Assembly (NCBI GenBank): GCA_041598875.1
Contig: JBFHXP010000004.1
Location: 1 to 59,973 of the forward strand
Direction of reading: 5' to 3'
From: JAKITW01 sp041598875
GTDB lineage: Bacteria > Desulfobacterota > Desulfobulbia > Desulfobulbales > BM004
Length of the DNA: 59,973 nucleotides
How positions within the stretch are numbered: position 1 is the first letter of the stretch; the number at the start of each line of letters is the position of its first letter. A program made the translations under genes and the position numbers. Below, piece by piece: positions 33,977 to 43,624 of this stretch. The notes below the pieces were generated by a model, which was given only the letters and a program-made list of their open reading frames with translations, made no database searches and was not told the DNA's origin.

Positions 33977-34882
33977 ATGATCGCCGCAGGAATCGACATT
34001 GGCAGCAATACATTTCGCCTTCTCATTGCCGACACGGAAAACGGGACCATCCGGCCCCTGGCCCGGGAACTTGTTTCTGTCCGCCTGGGAAAAGGGCTTT
34101 CCACGGGCAACCTCATTGAACCGGCGGCCATGGAAAGGGGCTTTGCCGCCCTGGCCCTGTTCCGATCCCTGATCGACCGCTTCGCGCCGCAGACGATCAG
34201 GGCGTGCGGCACCGAGGCCCTGCGCAAGGCAGCAAACCGTGCTTCTTTCCTCACTCAGGCCGAGACAGTTTTAGGCGCGCCCATAGAAATTATCTCAGGA
34301 CTCGAGGAGGCCCGTTTGAATCGCGCCGGAATCCGTTCCGCACTACACTGCCAGGAACCAATGCTTGTTGTTGACGCCGGAGGAGGAAGCACCGAACTTG
34401 CCGTTGCCGGGACCCTGAACAGGGAGGAAATCATCTTCAGCCTGCCGCTGGGCGCGGTGAGCTTGAGCGAGAAATATCCCGAAAGCTCGCCGACTTTTCT
34501 CCCGGACATGACTGCGGCCATCGAAGAGGCCCTCCTTCCGGCACTGGAAAAAATCCCCCCCGGACTTCTCCTGGTCGGCAGCGGCGGCACGGCAACAAGC
34601 CTGGCCGCCCTTGACCTGAAGATGACCATTTATGATGGCGCGCGGGTCCAGGGTCACTGCCTGCCCGACAGCCGCCTGACCAGGCTTTGCGAGTATCTTG
34701 CCTCCCTTGCCGTGGAAAAACGATGCCTCCTGCCCCTGCTTGGCGCCAATCGTGGCGACATCATACTGGCCGGCGCCCGGATCTATCAGGTGCTTCTTGC
34801 CCGCACCAGCTCCCCGCACCTGATGATCAGCGATTCCGGTCTTATCGAGGGTATTGTGCTGAGCAGTGCCGGGACAGTATAA
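33977..34882 (+). CDS. Ppx/GppA family phosphatase
   Basis: This exopolyphosphatase or pppGpp phosphatase has the ASKHA fold and 301 residues, the short form without a C-terminal HD domain. GIDIGSNTFRLLIAD (residues 5-19) is phosphate-binding loop 1. EEARLNRAG contains the conserved Glu, and VVDAGGGSTELAV (about 131-143) is loop 2. LVGSGGTATSLAAL and ILAGARI are also typical. Which of polyphosphate or pppGpp is used cannot be told. It is upstream of the guaB operon, but guaB has its own promoter. Confidence 0.88.
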   Translation: MIAAGIDIGSNTFRLLIADTENGTIRPLARELVSVRLGKGLSTGNLIEPAAMERGFAALALFRSLIDRFAPQTIRACGTEALRKAANRASFLTQAETVLGAPIEIISGLEEARLNRAGIRSALHCQEPMLVVDAGGGSTELAVAGTLNREEIIFSLPLGAVSLSEKYPESSPTFLPDMTAAIEEALLPALEKIPPGLLLVGSGGTATSLAALDLKMTIYDGARVQGHCLPDSRLTRLCEYLASLAVEKRCLLPLLGANRGDIILAGARIYQVLLARTSSPHLMISDSGLIEGIVLSSAGTV

Positions 34883-34932
34883 ACGCGCGCCCCGGTTTCG
34901 CTCCTCCCGACAATGAGGCAGGGAAAAGAACT

Positions 34933-34961
34933 TTGCAATTCCGGCAATATTTTTGTATAAA
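34933..34961 (+). promoter_or_regulatory. candidate sigma-70 promoter for guaB
   Basis: TTGCAA (34933-34938) and TATAAA (34956-34961) have a 17-base spacer. Transcription would start near 34968, giving guaB a leader of about 190 bases. Confidence 0.7.
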
Positions 34962-34967
34962 AACAGG

Positions 34968-35158
34968 TTAACATTCTCAAACGGATCCCAAGCCAAAACC
35001 GTTTTTTGCCGGCGCTCCCGTCGCCGGCGCGGCTGGAGATTCCCGATGTAGGGGCTGCTGAGCCATAGTATGCGGAAGTACCTTTTTTCCCTGTAATCCC
35101 ACATGCCGGTTTGATAACCTGAAAATCGGCCACCTGTCTGCACAAGGAGATTCCTGCA
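34968..35158 (+). promoter_or_regulatory. structured guaB leader
   Basis: The leader holds AAACGG (about 34979-34984) facing CCGTTTTTT (about 34999-35007), a weak terminator-like pair. A perfect GCCGGCG (35008-35014)/CGCCGGC (35022-35028) hairpin follows. The last part reads ACAAGGAGATTCCTGCA before the guaB ATG. It does not match the purine riboswitch consensus. Regulation by attenuation is possible but unproven. Confidence 0.45.
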
Positions 35159-36619
35159 ATGTTAGATGACGTAAAACCGGCCTATACCTTTGACGACCTT
35201 CTGCTCGTTCCGGCCGCCTCGGAAGTCGTGCCTTCCGAGGTTGAAACCTCCACCTTTCTGACCAGGGAGATCAGGCTCAATATTCCCCTGGTCAGCGCGG
35301 CCATGGATACGGTAACCGAGTCCCGCACCGCCATTGCCATGGCCCGGGAAGGGGGCATCGGTATTATCCACAAAAACATGACTGTCTCGGAACAGGCCCG
35401 CGAGGTGGAAAAGGTCAAAAAGTCGGAATCAGGGATGATCATAGACCCGATCACCGTCAATCAGGATCAGGATGTAGCCGAGGTCCAGGCAATGATGGCC
35501 ACCTACAAGATCTCGGGCGTGCCGGTATTAAGCGACTCAAAACTTGTCGGGATCGTCACCAACCGCGACCTGCGCTTTGTCTCCGACGGGAGCCTCAAGG
35601 TAAGGGACGTCATGACCAGCAAGAACCTGGTCACCGCCCATGCCGGAATCACCCTGGAACAGTCAAAGGCCCTGCTCCACGAACACCGTATCGAAAAACT
35701 GCTGGTCGTGGATGACCAGGGCCATCTCAAGGGCCTGATCACCATTAAAGACATTGAGAAGATTAAAAAATACCCGGCCGCTGCCAAGGATGACAAAGGC
35801 AGGCTGCTGGCCGGCGCGGCCATCGGCGTGGGTGGAAATTTCCTGGAGCACACCGAGATGCTGGTCAAGGCAGGGGTCGATGTAGTGGTCCTTGATTCAG
35901 CGCACGGCCATTCCAAAAACATCCTCGATGCCCTCAGGGAACTGAAGGCCGCCTTTCCCGGCCTGCAGGTTATTGCCGGCAACGTGGCAACCGGCGAAGG
36001 ATGCGCCGCCCTGATTGAAGCAGGCGCCGACGCGGTCAAGGTCGGGGTCGGTCCCGGCTCGATCTGCACCACCCGTATCGTCGCCGGGGTCGGCGTACCG
36101 CAACTCACCGCCCTGAAGGATTGTGTGATGGCGGCGGCCAAACGAGGTATCCCGATCATCTCCGATGGCGGGATAAAATATTCCGGCGACCTGACCAAGG
36201 CCATCGGCGTAGGCGCCCATTCGGTGATGATCGGCAGCCTCTTTGCCGGTGCCGATGAAACACCGGGCGAGACATTCCTCTATCAGGGCAGGACCTACAA
36301 GGCCTATCGGGGCATGGGATCGCTGGGCGCCATGAAACGAGGCAGCCGCGACCGCTACTTCCAGGATGACGTGGAAAACGTCAAACTGGTTCCCGAGGGA
36401 ATCGAGGGCAAGGTACCCTACCGGGGAATGCTCTCGGCAATGATCTACCAGCTGGTGGGCGGACTTCGCTCGGGCATGGGCTACCTTGGGGCAAAAACCA
36501 TTGCGGATCTCCGTCAAAACGCGAAATTCGTTCGGATCACCGCCGCCGGGCTCAGGGAAAGCCATGTCCATGACGTCATTATCACCCGTGAAGCGCCAAA
36601 CTATCGTATCGAAGGCTGA
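35159..36619 (+). CDS. guaB: inosine-5'-monophosphate dehydrogenase
   Basis: GuaB oxidises IMP to XMP with NAD+, the committed step to GMP. It has 486 residues. The TIM barrel is split by two CBS domains (about 93-205). The catalytic Cys loop is GVGPGSICTTRIVAGVG (near residue 300), the flap Arg-Tyr pair lies in GSRDRYFQDD, and YRGMGSLGAM precedes it. AAGGAG lies upstream of the ATG. guaA starts 3 bases after the stop, so guaB-guaA-rph-tgt is one transcriptional unit. Confidence 0.97.
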   Translation: MLDDVKPAYTFDDLLLVPAASEVVPSEVETSTFLTREIRLNIPLVSAAMDTVTESRTAIAMAREGGIGIIHKNMTVSEQAREVEKVKKSESGMIIDPITVNQDQDVAEVQAMMATYKISGVPVLSDSKLVGIVTNRDLRFVSDGSLKVRDVMTSKNLVTAHAGITLEQSKALLHEHRIEKLLVVDDQGHLKGLITIKDIEKIKKYPAAAKDDKGRLLAGAAIGVGGNFLEHTEMLVKAGVDVVVLDSAHGHSKNILDALRELKAAFPGLQVIAGNVATGEGCAALIEAGADAVKVGVGPGSICTTRIVAGVGVPQLTALKDCVMAAAKRGIPIISDGGIKYSGDLTKAIGVGAHSVMIGSLFAGADETPGETFLYQGRTYKAYRGMGSLGAMKRGSRDRYFQDDVENVKLVPEGIEGKVPYRGMLSAMIYQLVGGLRSGMGYLGAKTIADLRQNAKFVRITAAGLRESHVHDVIITREAPNYRIEG

Positions 36620-36622
36620 TCA

Positions 36623-38179
36623 ATGGATATCCATAGTGAAAAAATACTGATTCTCGATTTCGGGTCCCAATATACCCAGCTTATCGCCCGCCGGGTCCGG
36701 GAGGCGCATGTATACTGTGAACTCCACCCCTTTGACATGGAAATCGAGCAGATTAAAAAATTTGCCCCCAACGGAATCATCCTTTCCGGGGGGCCCAAGT
36801 CAGTGTACGACCAGGGGGCGCCGGCCATAGAGGAAGCGCTGTTTGAACTGGGCGTGCCAGTTCTCGGGATCTGCTACGGCATGCAGCTTCTGGCCCGGCA
36901 TTTCGGGGGCCGGGTCGTGCCCGCGGGCAAACGCGAATACGGTCATGCTGACCTGGTTGCCCAAGGCACACCAGGCCCGCTCTTTGACGGTTTTTTCATC
37001 GAGGGCAGGAGTCCGGCCTGGATGAGCCACGGCGATCACGTGGAAAACATATCCGCGCAATTCGAAGTCGCAGCGGCAACGGAAAATGCCCCGGTGGCGG
37101 CGATCCAGAACGTTGAAAAAAATCTCTACGGCGTTCAGTTTCATCCGGAGGTCAACCACACCCCCCGGGGCGAAACCCTGATCAGCACCTTTGTCCGCAA
37201 GATTTGCGGCTGCACCGGCCAGTGGACCCCTGGCCATATCATTGAAGACGCCATCACCCGGATCCGCGGGCAGGTCGGCGCTTCAAAGGTGATTCTCGGC
37301 CTTTCGGGCGGCGTGGACTCCTCGGTGGCCGCGGCGCTCCTTCATCGGGCAATTGGAAAGAATCTCACCTGCGTCTTTGTTGACAACGGCCTGCTCCGTC
37401 TCGCCGAGGGCGATCAGGTGATGGCCACCTTTGCCGAAAACATGGGGGTCAAGGTCATCCGGGTCAACGCCGAAGACCGTTTTCTGACAAAACTGGCCGG
37501 GGTTGTTGATCCGGAGCAGAAACGGCGGATCATCGGCAACCTCTTTATCGACATCTTTGAGGAGGAGGCCTCCAGAATAACGGACGCCGACTTTCTTGCC
37601 CAGGGCACAATCTATCCGGATGTCATCGAATCGGCGGGCGGCAAGACCGGCAAGGCGCAGAATATCAAAAGCCACCACAATGTTGGCGGACTGCCCGACT
37701 ACATGAAACTCTCACTGGTCGAACCCCTGCGCGAGCTGTTCAAGGACGAGGTGCGGGCAATCGGCGAGGAGCTGGGCCTGCCGCACCAGATGGTCTGGCG
37801 CCATCCGTTTCCCGGACCGGGGCTCGGGGTGCGGATCCTCGGGGAAGTCAAAAAGGAGTATGCCGACATCCTCCGCCAGGCGGATGCCATCTATATCGAA
37901 GAGCTTTACTCAAGCGGCTATTACGACAAAATCAGCCAGGCCTTTGCCGTCTTTCTGCCGGTAAAAAGTGTTGGCGTCATGGGTGATGGCCGGACCTACG
38001 AGTATGTGGTTGCCCTCCGCGCCGTTGAGACCAAGGATTTCATGACTGCCGGCTGGAGCAAGCTGCCATACGAGCTCCTCGGCCGGATCTCGACCCGGAT
38101 CATCAATGAGGTCCGCGGGGTCAACCGGGTGGTCTATGATATCTCCTCCAAACCTCCCAGCACCATTGAGTGGGAATAA
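36623..38179 (+). CDS. guaA: GMP synthase (glutamine-hydrolysing)
   Basis: GuaA aminates XMP to GMP using glutamine and ATP. It has 518 residues. The class I glutaminase domain (1-200) has Cys84 in LGICYGMQLL and the His/Glu in QFHPEVNHT. The PP-loop ATPase domain has LGLSGGVDSSVAAALL (near 225-240). The C-terminal dimerisation domain ends in the usual KPPSTIEWE. It is coupled to guaB by a 3-base gap. Confidence 0.97.
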   Translation: MDIHSEKILILDFGSQYTQLIARRVREAHVYCELHPFDMEIEQIKKFAPNGIILSGGPKSVYDQGAPAIEEALFELGVPVLGICYGMQLLARHFGGRVVPAGKREYGHADLVAQGTPGPLFDGFFIEGRSPAWMSHGDHVENISAQFEVAAATENAPVAAIQNVEKNLYGVQFHPEVNHTPRGETLISTFVRKICGCTGQWTPGHIIEDAITRIRGQVGASKVILGLSGGVDSSVAAALLHRAIGKNLTCVFVDNGLLRLAEGDQVMATFAENMGVKVIRVNAEDRFLTKLAGVVDPEQKRRIIGNLFIDIFEEEASRITDADFLAQGTIYPDVIESAGGKTGKAQNIKSHHNVGGLPDYMKLSLVEPLRELFKDEVRAIGEELGLPHQMVWRHPFPGPGLGVRILGEVKKEYADILRQADAIYIEELYSSGYYDKISQAFAVFLPVKSVGVMGDGRTYEYVVALRAVETKDFMTAGWSKLPYELLGRISTRIINEVRGVNRVVYDISSKPPSTIEWE

Positions 38180-38183
38180 CATA

Positions 38184-38887
38184 ATGCGAGCAGACAACCG
38201 GAAAAACGATCAGCTGCGCCCGCTCTCCATTGAACACGGCTTTCAACCCTGGGCCGATGGCTCTGTTCTTATAAAAATGGGCAACACCCATGTTATCTGT
38301 TCGGTGACGGTTGAGGAAAAGGTTCCGCCTTTTTTAAAAGATTCCGGCCAGGGCTGGATTACCGCCGAGTACGGGATGCTGCCCTGCGCCACCCACAGCA
38401 GAACCAGCCGCGAGGCGGTTCGGGGACGAAGCGGCCGCACTTACGAAATCCAGCGGTTGATCGGTCGCTCCCTGCGGATGATGGTTGATCTGAAGCTGCT
38501 TGGCGAGCGGACCTTTCGCGTTGACTGCGATGTCCTCCGGGCCGATGGCGGCACCCGCACCGCCTCCATTACCGGCGCGGCATTGGCAGTGCGAGATGCG
38601 ATCAGGGGACTGGTTGGAAAAAATCTTCTCGCCACCATGCCGCCGCTCACCCCCATTGCCGCCATAAGTACCGGCCTGGTAAACAACCAGCCCCTGCTTG
38701 ATCTGGACTACAGCGAGGATTCAGCGGCAGGGGCGGATGCCAATTTCGTCATGACCGCTGACAGCCTTATCATTGAGGCGCAATGCACTGCCGAGGGCGC
38801 GCCGCTCAGCCGGAAGCAGTACGACTCCCTTTATCTCCTGGCAGAGAAAGGGACCAGGGAAATCTTCACCCTGTGGCAGGACGGCGC

Positions 38888-38891
<4 letters not shown>
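38184..38891 (+). CDS. rph: ribonuclease PH
   Basis: This phosphate-dependent 3'-5' exoribonuclease trims tRNA precursors. It has 235 residues. Typical segments are MRADNRKNDQLRPLSIE, ITAEYGMLPCATHSR, GRSGRTYEIQRLIGRSLR (phosphate-binding Arg), and CDVLRADGGTRTASITGA. The ATG lies 4 bases after the guaA stop. Its stop overlaps the tgt start in an ATGA, so tgt translation is probably coupled to it. Confidence 0.95.
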
Positions 38892-40009
<1,118 letters not shown>

Positions 40010-40098
40010 ATCCGCACCGGCGGATGACGCAAACAGCACCAGCGGATACTCAGCACACTGACCCGCGGGAAAAAAATTAAAACACTCGGAGGTTTTCT

Positions 40099-40443
40099 AT
40101 GACTTCACTCGCCTATGCCGCCAACGGCGGCGCGGTCGGCGCCCAGGGAGGGATCATGTCTTTTCTTCCCCTGATCGCCATCTTTGCCATCTTCTATTTT
40201 CTGCTTATCAGGCCCCAGCAGAAAAAGGCCAAGGAACATCAGGCATATCTTGCCGCCCTGAAGAAGGGGGACCAGGTGGTGACCAACGGCGGCCTCTACG
40301 GCACCATCACCGGACTTACCGACCAGGTGGTCACAGTGGAAATTGCCGACAATGTCCGGGTTAAGGTTTCCCGCCAGCACATCCTCGGATCCGCCGACGC
40401 AATGAAGGCTGCGGCCGAAACCCCGGCAAAGGCAGGGGGATGA
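40099..40443 (+). CDS. yajC: preprotein translocase subunit YajC
   Basis: This 114-residue single-pass inner-membrane protein is associated with SecDF. One membrane helix (SFLPLIAIFAIFYFLLI) is followed by the signature RPQQKKAKEHQ and a small basic/acidic domain with GDQVVTNGGLYGTITGL. GGAGGTTTTCT precedes the ATG. The tgt-yajC order is conserved in many bacteria, where secD and secF come next. Here a convergent U32 peptidase follows, and the fused secDF lies 28 kb away. Confidence 0.93.
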   Translation: MTSLAYAANGGAVGAQGGIMSFLPLIAIFAIFYFLLIRPQQKKAKEHQAYLAALKKGDQVVTNGGLYGTITGLTDQVVTVEIADNVRVKVSRQHILGSADAMKAAAETPAKAGG

Positions 40444-40471
40444 GGAGTGGGCGGCAAGTGCTGACCACGCT

Positions 40472-41755
40472 TCATCGGGTATGAAGTTCGACTTTTCGGA
40501 ACAGGCCGTTTTCCTCGATCATCGCGGAAAACGGCCTTTCTGTTTCCAGAAGCACCTCGGTTCCCGGATGGGCACGATCAACCGGCTCCATTTCGGTGAT
40601 CAGCCGGGCAACCTGTACCGTCTCGCTTGCCAGGCCCGGACCGAGATAGGTAAGGCTCTCACCGGTGTCGATCGGGTTGCGCACCGCGACAGTAAGCTGA
40701 GTTGCGCTGACAACCCGGCGCACAATTGCCGCTGGCACGGCATCGGGCGAAAGACGGGGAGCGGTGTAGAGCATCTCCGAGGCCCGGGGCTCGCCATCGG
40801 CAAAATTCTCAGTAAAGCCCCTGGTGCCTATTTTTTCTATCTCCGTGATACATTCTTCCGGTAGCTGTATTTCATGAAACAGGGCCCCGGCCCGTACTGC
40901 CGTGTCGATAAAATCAATGGCCGCCCGGTAGACCCGGACCACCCCGCCGACATAAAAAACCGACTTCATCCGCCCCTCGATCTTGAAACTGTCGACCCCG
41001 GCCGCGAACAGTTGGGGCAACCGGCGCAGCAGACAAAGATCCTTACTGTTCATGATATAGGCGCCGCGGCCATCTTCCTCTATTGGAAAAAACTGGCCGG
41101 CCCGTTTTTCCTCGACCAGGGCGTAGGAGTAGCGACAGGGATGGGCGCAGTCTCCCTGGTTGGCGTCTCGCCCGGTGAGATAGCAGGAGAGCAGGCAGCG
41201 TCCGGAATAGGAGATGCAGATCGCGCCGTGGACAAAAACCTCAAGCTTGAGGGGGGAGCCCGCCGCGGCAAGATTTGCCTTTACGGAAGAGATTTCCCCC
41301 ACAGAGAGCTCGCGGGCAAGGTTGACCCGGTCGGCGCCGAGACCTGCCCAGAAAAGCGCGCTCTCACTGTTGGTGATATTGGCCTGGGTGGAGATGTGAA
41401 CCGGCAGTGCGGGAACAATCCGGCGAATCACGGAAAATATGCCGGGATCAGCAACAATCACCCCATCCACACCGATTTTTTCCAGGAGCAGAAGATAGGA
41501 ATCCAGATTGACAAAATCCCGGTCCTTGGCAAAAATATTGACCGTCACATAGACGCTCACCCCGCGTTCGTGGGCATAGGAAACCGATGCAGCCAGCAGA
41601 TCCGGGCCAAAAGCACCGGCATTGGCCCGCAGGCTGTACCCCTCGCCGCCGAGGTAAAGGGCATCGGCGCCATAGTGGATTGCGGTTTTGAGCTTTTCAA
41701 AACTGCCGGCCGGGGCCAGAAGCTCTTTTCTCTTACCTGTTTCTTTTTGTCGCAC
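40472..41755 (-). CDS. U32 family peptidase / tRNA hydroxylation-type protein
   Basis: This 427-residue protein is of the U32 family. Early segments are ELLAPAGSFEKLKTAIHYGADALYLGG and HISTQANITN. The cysteine cluster that binds an Fe-S centre in related TrhP proteins is visible in FVHGAICISYSGRCLLSCYLTGR (here given in parts: GAICISYSGRC, LLSCYLTGRDANQGDCAHPC). FKIEGRMKS follows. TrhP (YegQ) acts with prephenate in hydroxylating tRNA U34. Other U32 proteins serve ubiquinone synthesis or are collagenase-like, and the exact role here is open. It is convergent with yajC and divergent from mnmA, itself a U34 enzyme. Confidence 0.85.
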   Translation of the reverse strand: MRQKETGKRKELLAPAGSFEKLKTAIHYGADALYLGGEGYSLRANAGAFGPDLLAASVSYAHERGVSVYVTVNIFAKDRDFVNLDSYLLLLEKIGVDGVIVADPGIFSVIRRIVPALPVHISTQANITNSESALFWAGLGADRVNLARELSVGEISSVKANLAAAGSPLKLEVFVHGAICISYSGRCLLSCYLTGRDANQGDCAHPCRYSYALVEEKRAGQFFPIEEDGRGAYIMNSKDLCLLRRLPQLFAAGVDSFKIEGRMKSVFYVGGVVRVYRAAIDFIDTAVRAGALFHEIQLPEECITEIEKIGTRGFTENFADGEPRASEMLYTAPRLSPDAVPAAIVRRVVSATQLTVAVRNPIDTGESLTYLGPGLASETVQVARLITEMEPVDRAHPGTEVLLETERPFSAMIEENGLFRKVELHTR

Positions 41756-41847
41756 AGTACCGTATCGTATATAAAGTTTTGTTGGCGCAGCACTCGATCA
41801 TCTCTCAAACCCTTTGCATTTACCGCACCCGGGCACGCTTTGCAAGC

Positions 41848-42900
41848 ATGGAAACAAACCGCAGTTCACGTGAAAAAAATCTGAAAACCATCGGCGTTGC
41901 CATGAGTGGTGGGGTCGACTCGTCGGTGACCGCTGCCCTGCTGCAGCAGGAGGGGTACACGGTCCGGGGCTTTTTCATGAAACTGGCCCAGCCCGATTTT
42001 GCCGCACAGGCGGCCCGGGTCCAGCGGGTGGCGGACCAGCTGAACATATCCCTTGAGGTACTTGATCTTGCCGAGCCTTTTAGCAGGGAAGTGCTTGGTT
42101 ATTTTCGCAATTCATACTACCAGGGCCGAACCCCCAACCCCTGCATGCTCTGCAACCGGCGGATAAAATTCGGCCGCCTGCTCGCGGCCGTTTCAGACCG
42201 CGGCCCGCACCTCATGGCCACCGGCCACTATGCCCGCATCGAGCGCGATGAAAAGGGCTTGCCCCTGCTCTTCAAGGGACTTGATCCCAAAAAGGACCAG
42301 TCCTATTTTCTCGCCCGACTGCAGAGAGAACACCTCCACCGCCTCCGCTTTCCCCTGGGCGTCTACACCAAGGACCGGGTCAGGGAAATTGCCGCGGAGC
42401 TTGGCCTCAAAGGGCTCCACGGCCAGGAAAGCCAGGATGTCTGCTTTCTCCAGAACAAGAGCCTGGGGGAGTACCTGGACCGGGAACCGATTCCCGGACC
42501 GATCATGACCGCGGAAGGAAAAATTCTCGGCCGCCACCAGGGAATTCATACCTATACCGTAGGCCAGCGCCGGGGCCTCGGCCTGCCCGATGCCACCCCC
42601 TGGTATGTGATCAATCTTGATCCAGCGAACAACGCGGTGATCGTGGGCAAGGAAAAAGAGCTCTGGCAGGAGGAGCTTGTTGCGGAAGAGATCAACTGGC
42701 TCTCCGGGATTGAACCTCAGGCCGGTGATTTTCAGGTGAAAATCCGCTACCGCCACACCGCGGCGCCGGCACGAATCCTGGCCAACCCCGACGGGTCTGT
42801 TACCGTGAGATTCCATGAGCCGCAGCGGGCAATAACCCCCGGCCAGTTCGCGGTCTTCTATCTCGATGATCTGGTTGTCGGATCCGGTGAAATTCTCTAA
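41848..42900 (+). CDS. mnmA: tRNA-specific 2-thiouridylase MnmA
   Basis: MnmA adds sulfur at position 2 of the wobble uridine in Lys, Glu and Gln tRNAs. It has 350 residues from the ATG at 41848. The PP-loop is VAMSGGVDSSVTAALL (residues about 17-32). The two catalytic Cys are in TPNPCMLCNRRIKFG and ESQDVCFLQN. GHYARIERDE, KKDQSYFLARL and TVGQRRGLGL are conserved signatures. The N-terminal 70 bases of the frame (from 41779) have no similarity. Confidence 0.95.
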   Translation: METNRSSREKNLKTIGVAMSGGVDSSVTAALLQQEGYTVRGFFMKLAQPDFAAQAARVQRVADQLNISLEVLDLAEPFSREVLGYFRNSYYQGRTPNPCMLCNRRIKFGRLLAAVSDRGPHLMATGHYARIERDEKGLPLLFKGLDPKKDQSYFLARLQREHLHRLRFPLGVYTKDRVREIAAELGLKGLHGQESQDVCFLQNKSLGEYLDREPIPGPIMTAEGKILGRHQGIHTYTVGQRRGLGLPDATPWYVINLDPANNAVIVGKEKELWQEELVAEEINWLSGIEPQAGDFQVKIRYRHTAAPARILANPDGSVTVRFHEPQRAITPGQFAVFYLDDLVVGSGEIL

Positions 42901-42919
42901 GAGCCTGTCGGAGAATTCC
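42901..42919 (+). repeat. short repeat, copy 1 (GAGCCTGTCGGAGAATTCC)
   Basis: This is a near match to the copy at 42999-43020 in direct orientation, 98 bases apart, and to 18467-18485. It resembles transposon or REP-type terminal sequences. It starts right after the mnmA stop. Confidence 0.45.
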
Positions 42920-42998
42920 CCAAAAAAATAACAGCCATCCTTTTCCACTATTCATGCTTATAGTATCCTTTAGAGTTGCCAAACAACCAATCACTCAG

Positions 42999-43020
42999 GA
43001 GCCTGCGGGAGAAGTCCGAC
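42999..43020 (+). repeat. short repeat, copy 2 (GAGCCTGCGGGAGAAGTCC)
   Basis: This is the second direct copy, ending in GACAG, 44 bases upstream of a DUF2892 gene. Between the two copies is AT-rich DNA with a possible promoter (CTTATAGTATCC near 42958-42968). Confidence 0.45.
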
Positions 43021-43063
43021 AGACTCCACGGTCAGCACAATCTCACGCACAGGGGGTAGCGCC

Positions 43064-43300
43064 ATGAAAAAAAATGTTGGAAACAGTGAAAGGGGTATCA
43101 GGATCGCGGTCGGGCTTGCCATACTTTCTCTCACCATTATCGGACCCCAGACCCTCTGGGGCCTTCTGGGGCTGATCCCTCTGGCCACCGGCATCACCGG
43201 ATGGTGCCCCCCCTATCATCTTCTGGGTATAAATACCTGTAAAAACGGGGCGTCCTCATGCGACACCGGGGGCAAAAAGGGTGGTTGCTGCGGCTCCTGA
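43064..43300 (+). CDS. DUF2892 small membrane protein
   Basis: This 78-residue protein has the DUF2892 (YgaP membrane domain-like) pattern. It opens MKKNVGNSERGIRIAVG, then two hydrophobic segments separated by a short turn (ILSLTIIGPQTLWGLLGLIPLATG, in parts), then GWCPPYHLLGINTC. The tail is Cys/Gly/Lys-rich (SSCDTGGKKGGCCGS), giving six Cys in total. Function is unknown; in some bacteria the domain is fused to rhodanese. A paralogue lies at 50388 beside a Crp/Fnr regulator. GGGGG precedes the ATG. Confidence 0.8.
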   Translation: MKKNVGNSERGIRIAVGLAILSLTIIGPQTLWGLLGLIPLATGITGWCPPYHLLGINTCKNGASSCDTGGKKGGCCGS

Positions 43301-43624
43301 CTTTTGACTTCAGGCATCTTGAATAATCATGATTTTCAAGTGAGATCAAAGAAGTATGTGCTCAACACACCCCAGCAGGTCGAGCACATACTTCCGCGGA
43401 GCAACCACCGGGAATTTTAAAAACGGCGTTTTCGGGCAAACACGGGTTGCCGCCCCCGTGACAATCAAACAATTCTTTACAATCCCAGACAGGTATGTTT
43501 GCATTACCTGTAATTTTACTCTTCCAGAAATCACTGATCGGTACTGTACAGATATTCCGCACCACTATGCGGAGGGAAGGATCGGCAACATTGCCGCTCC
43601 CCTTCAGGAGTACTGAAACTGACC
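43301..43624. other. gene-free region of repeats before the YARHG gene
   Basis: This 324-base gap is mostly the repeat at 43317-43440 followed by AT-rich sequence with no convincing frame. The promoter of the YARHG gene presumably lies in 43450-43610. Confidence 0.5.
43317..43440 (+). repeat. diverged copy of the CCGGA/AAGTATG repeat family
   Basis: A perfect 12-bp stem AAGTATGTGCTC (43352-43363) / GAGCACATACTT (43382-43393) is followed by CCGCGGAGCAACCACCGGGAATTTTAAAAAC. This aligns with the right half of the 59803-59973 copy (CTGCGGATCAACTACCGAG then ATTTTTTAAAAG). The left half is replaced by CTTGAATAATCATGATTTTC, which recurs at 17991. Confidence 0.7.
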
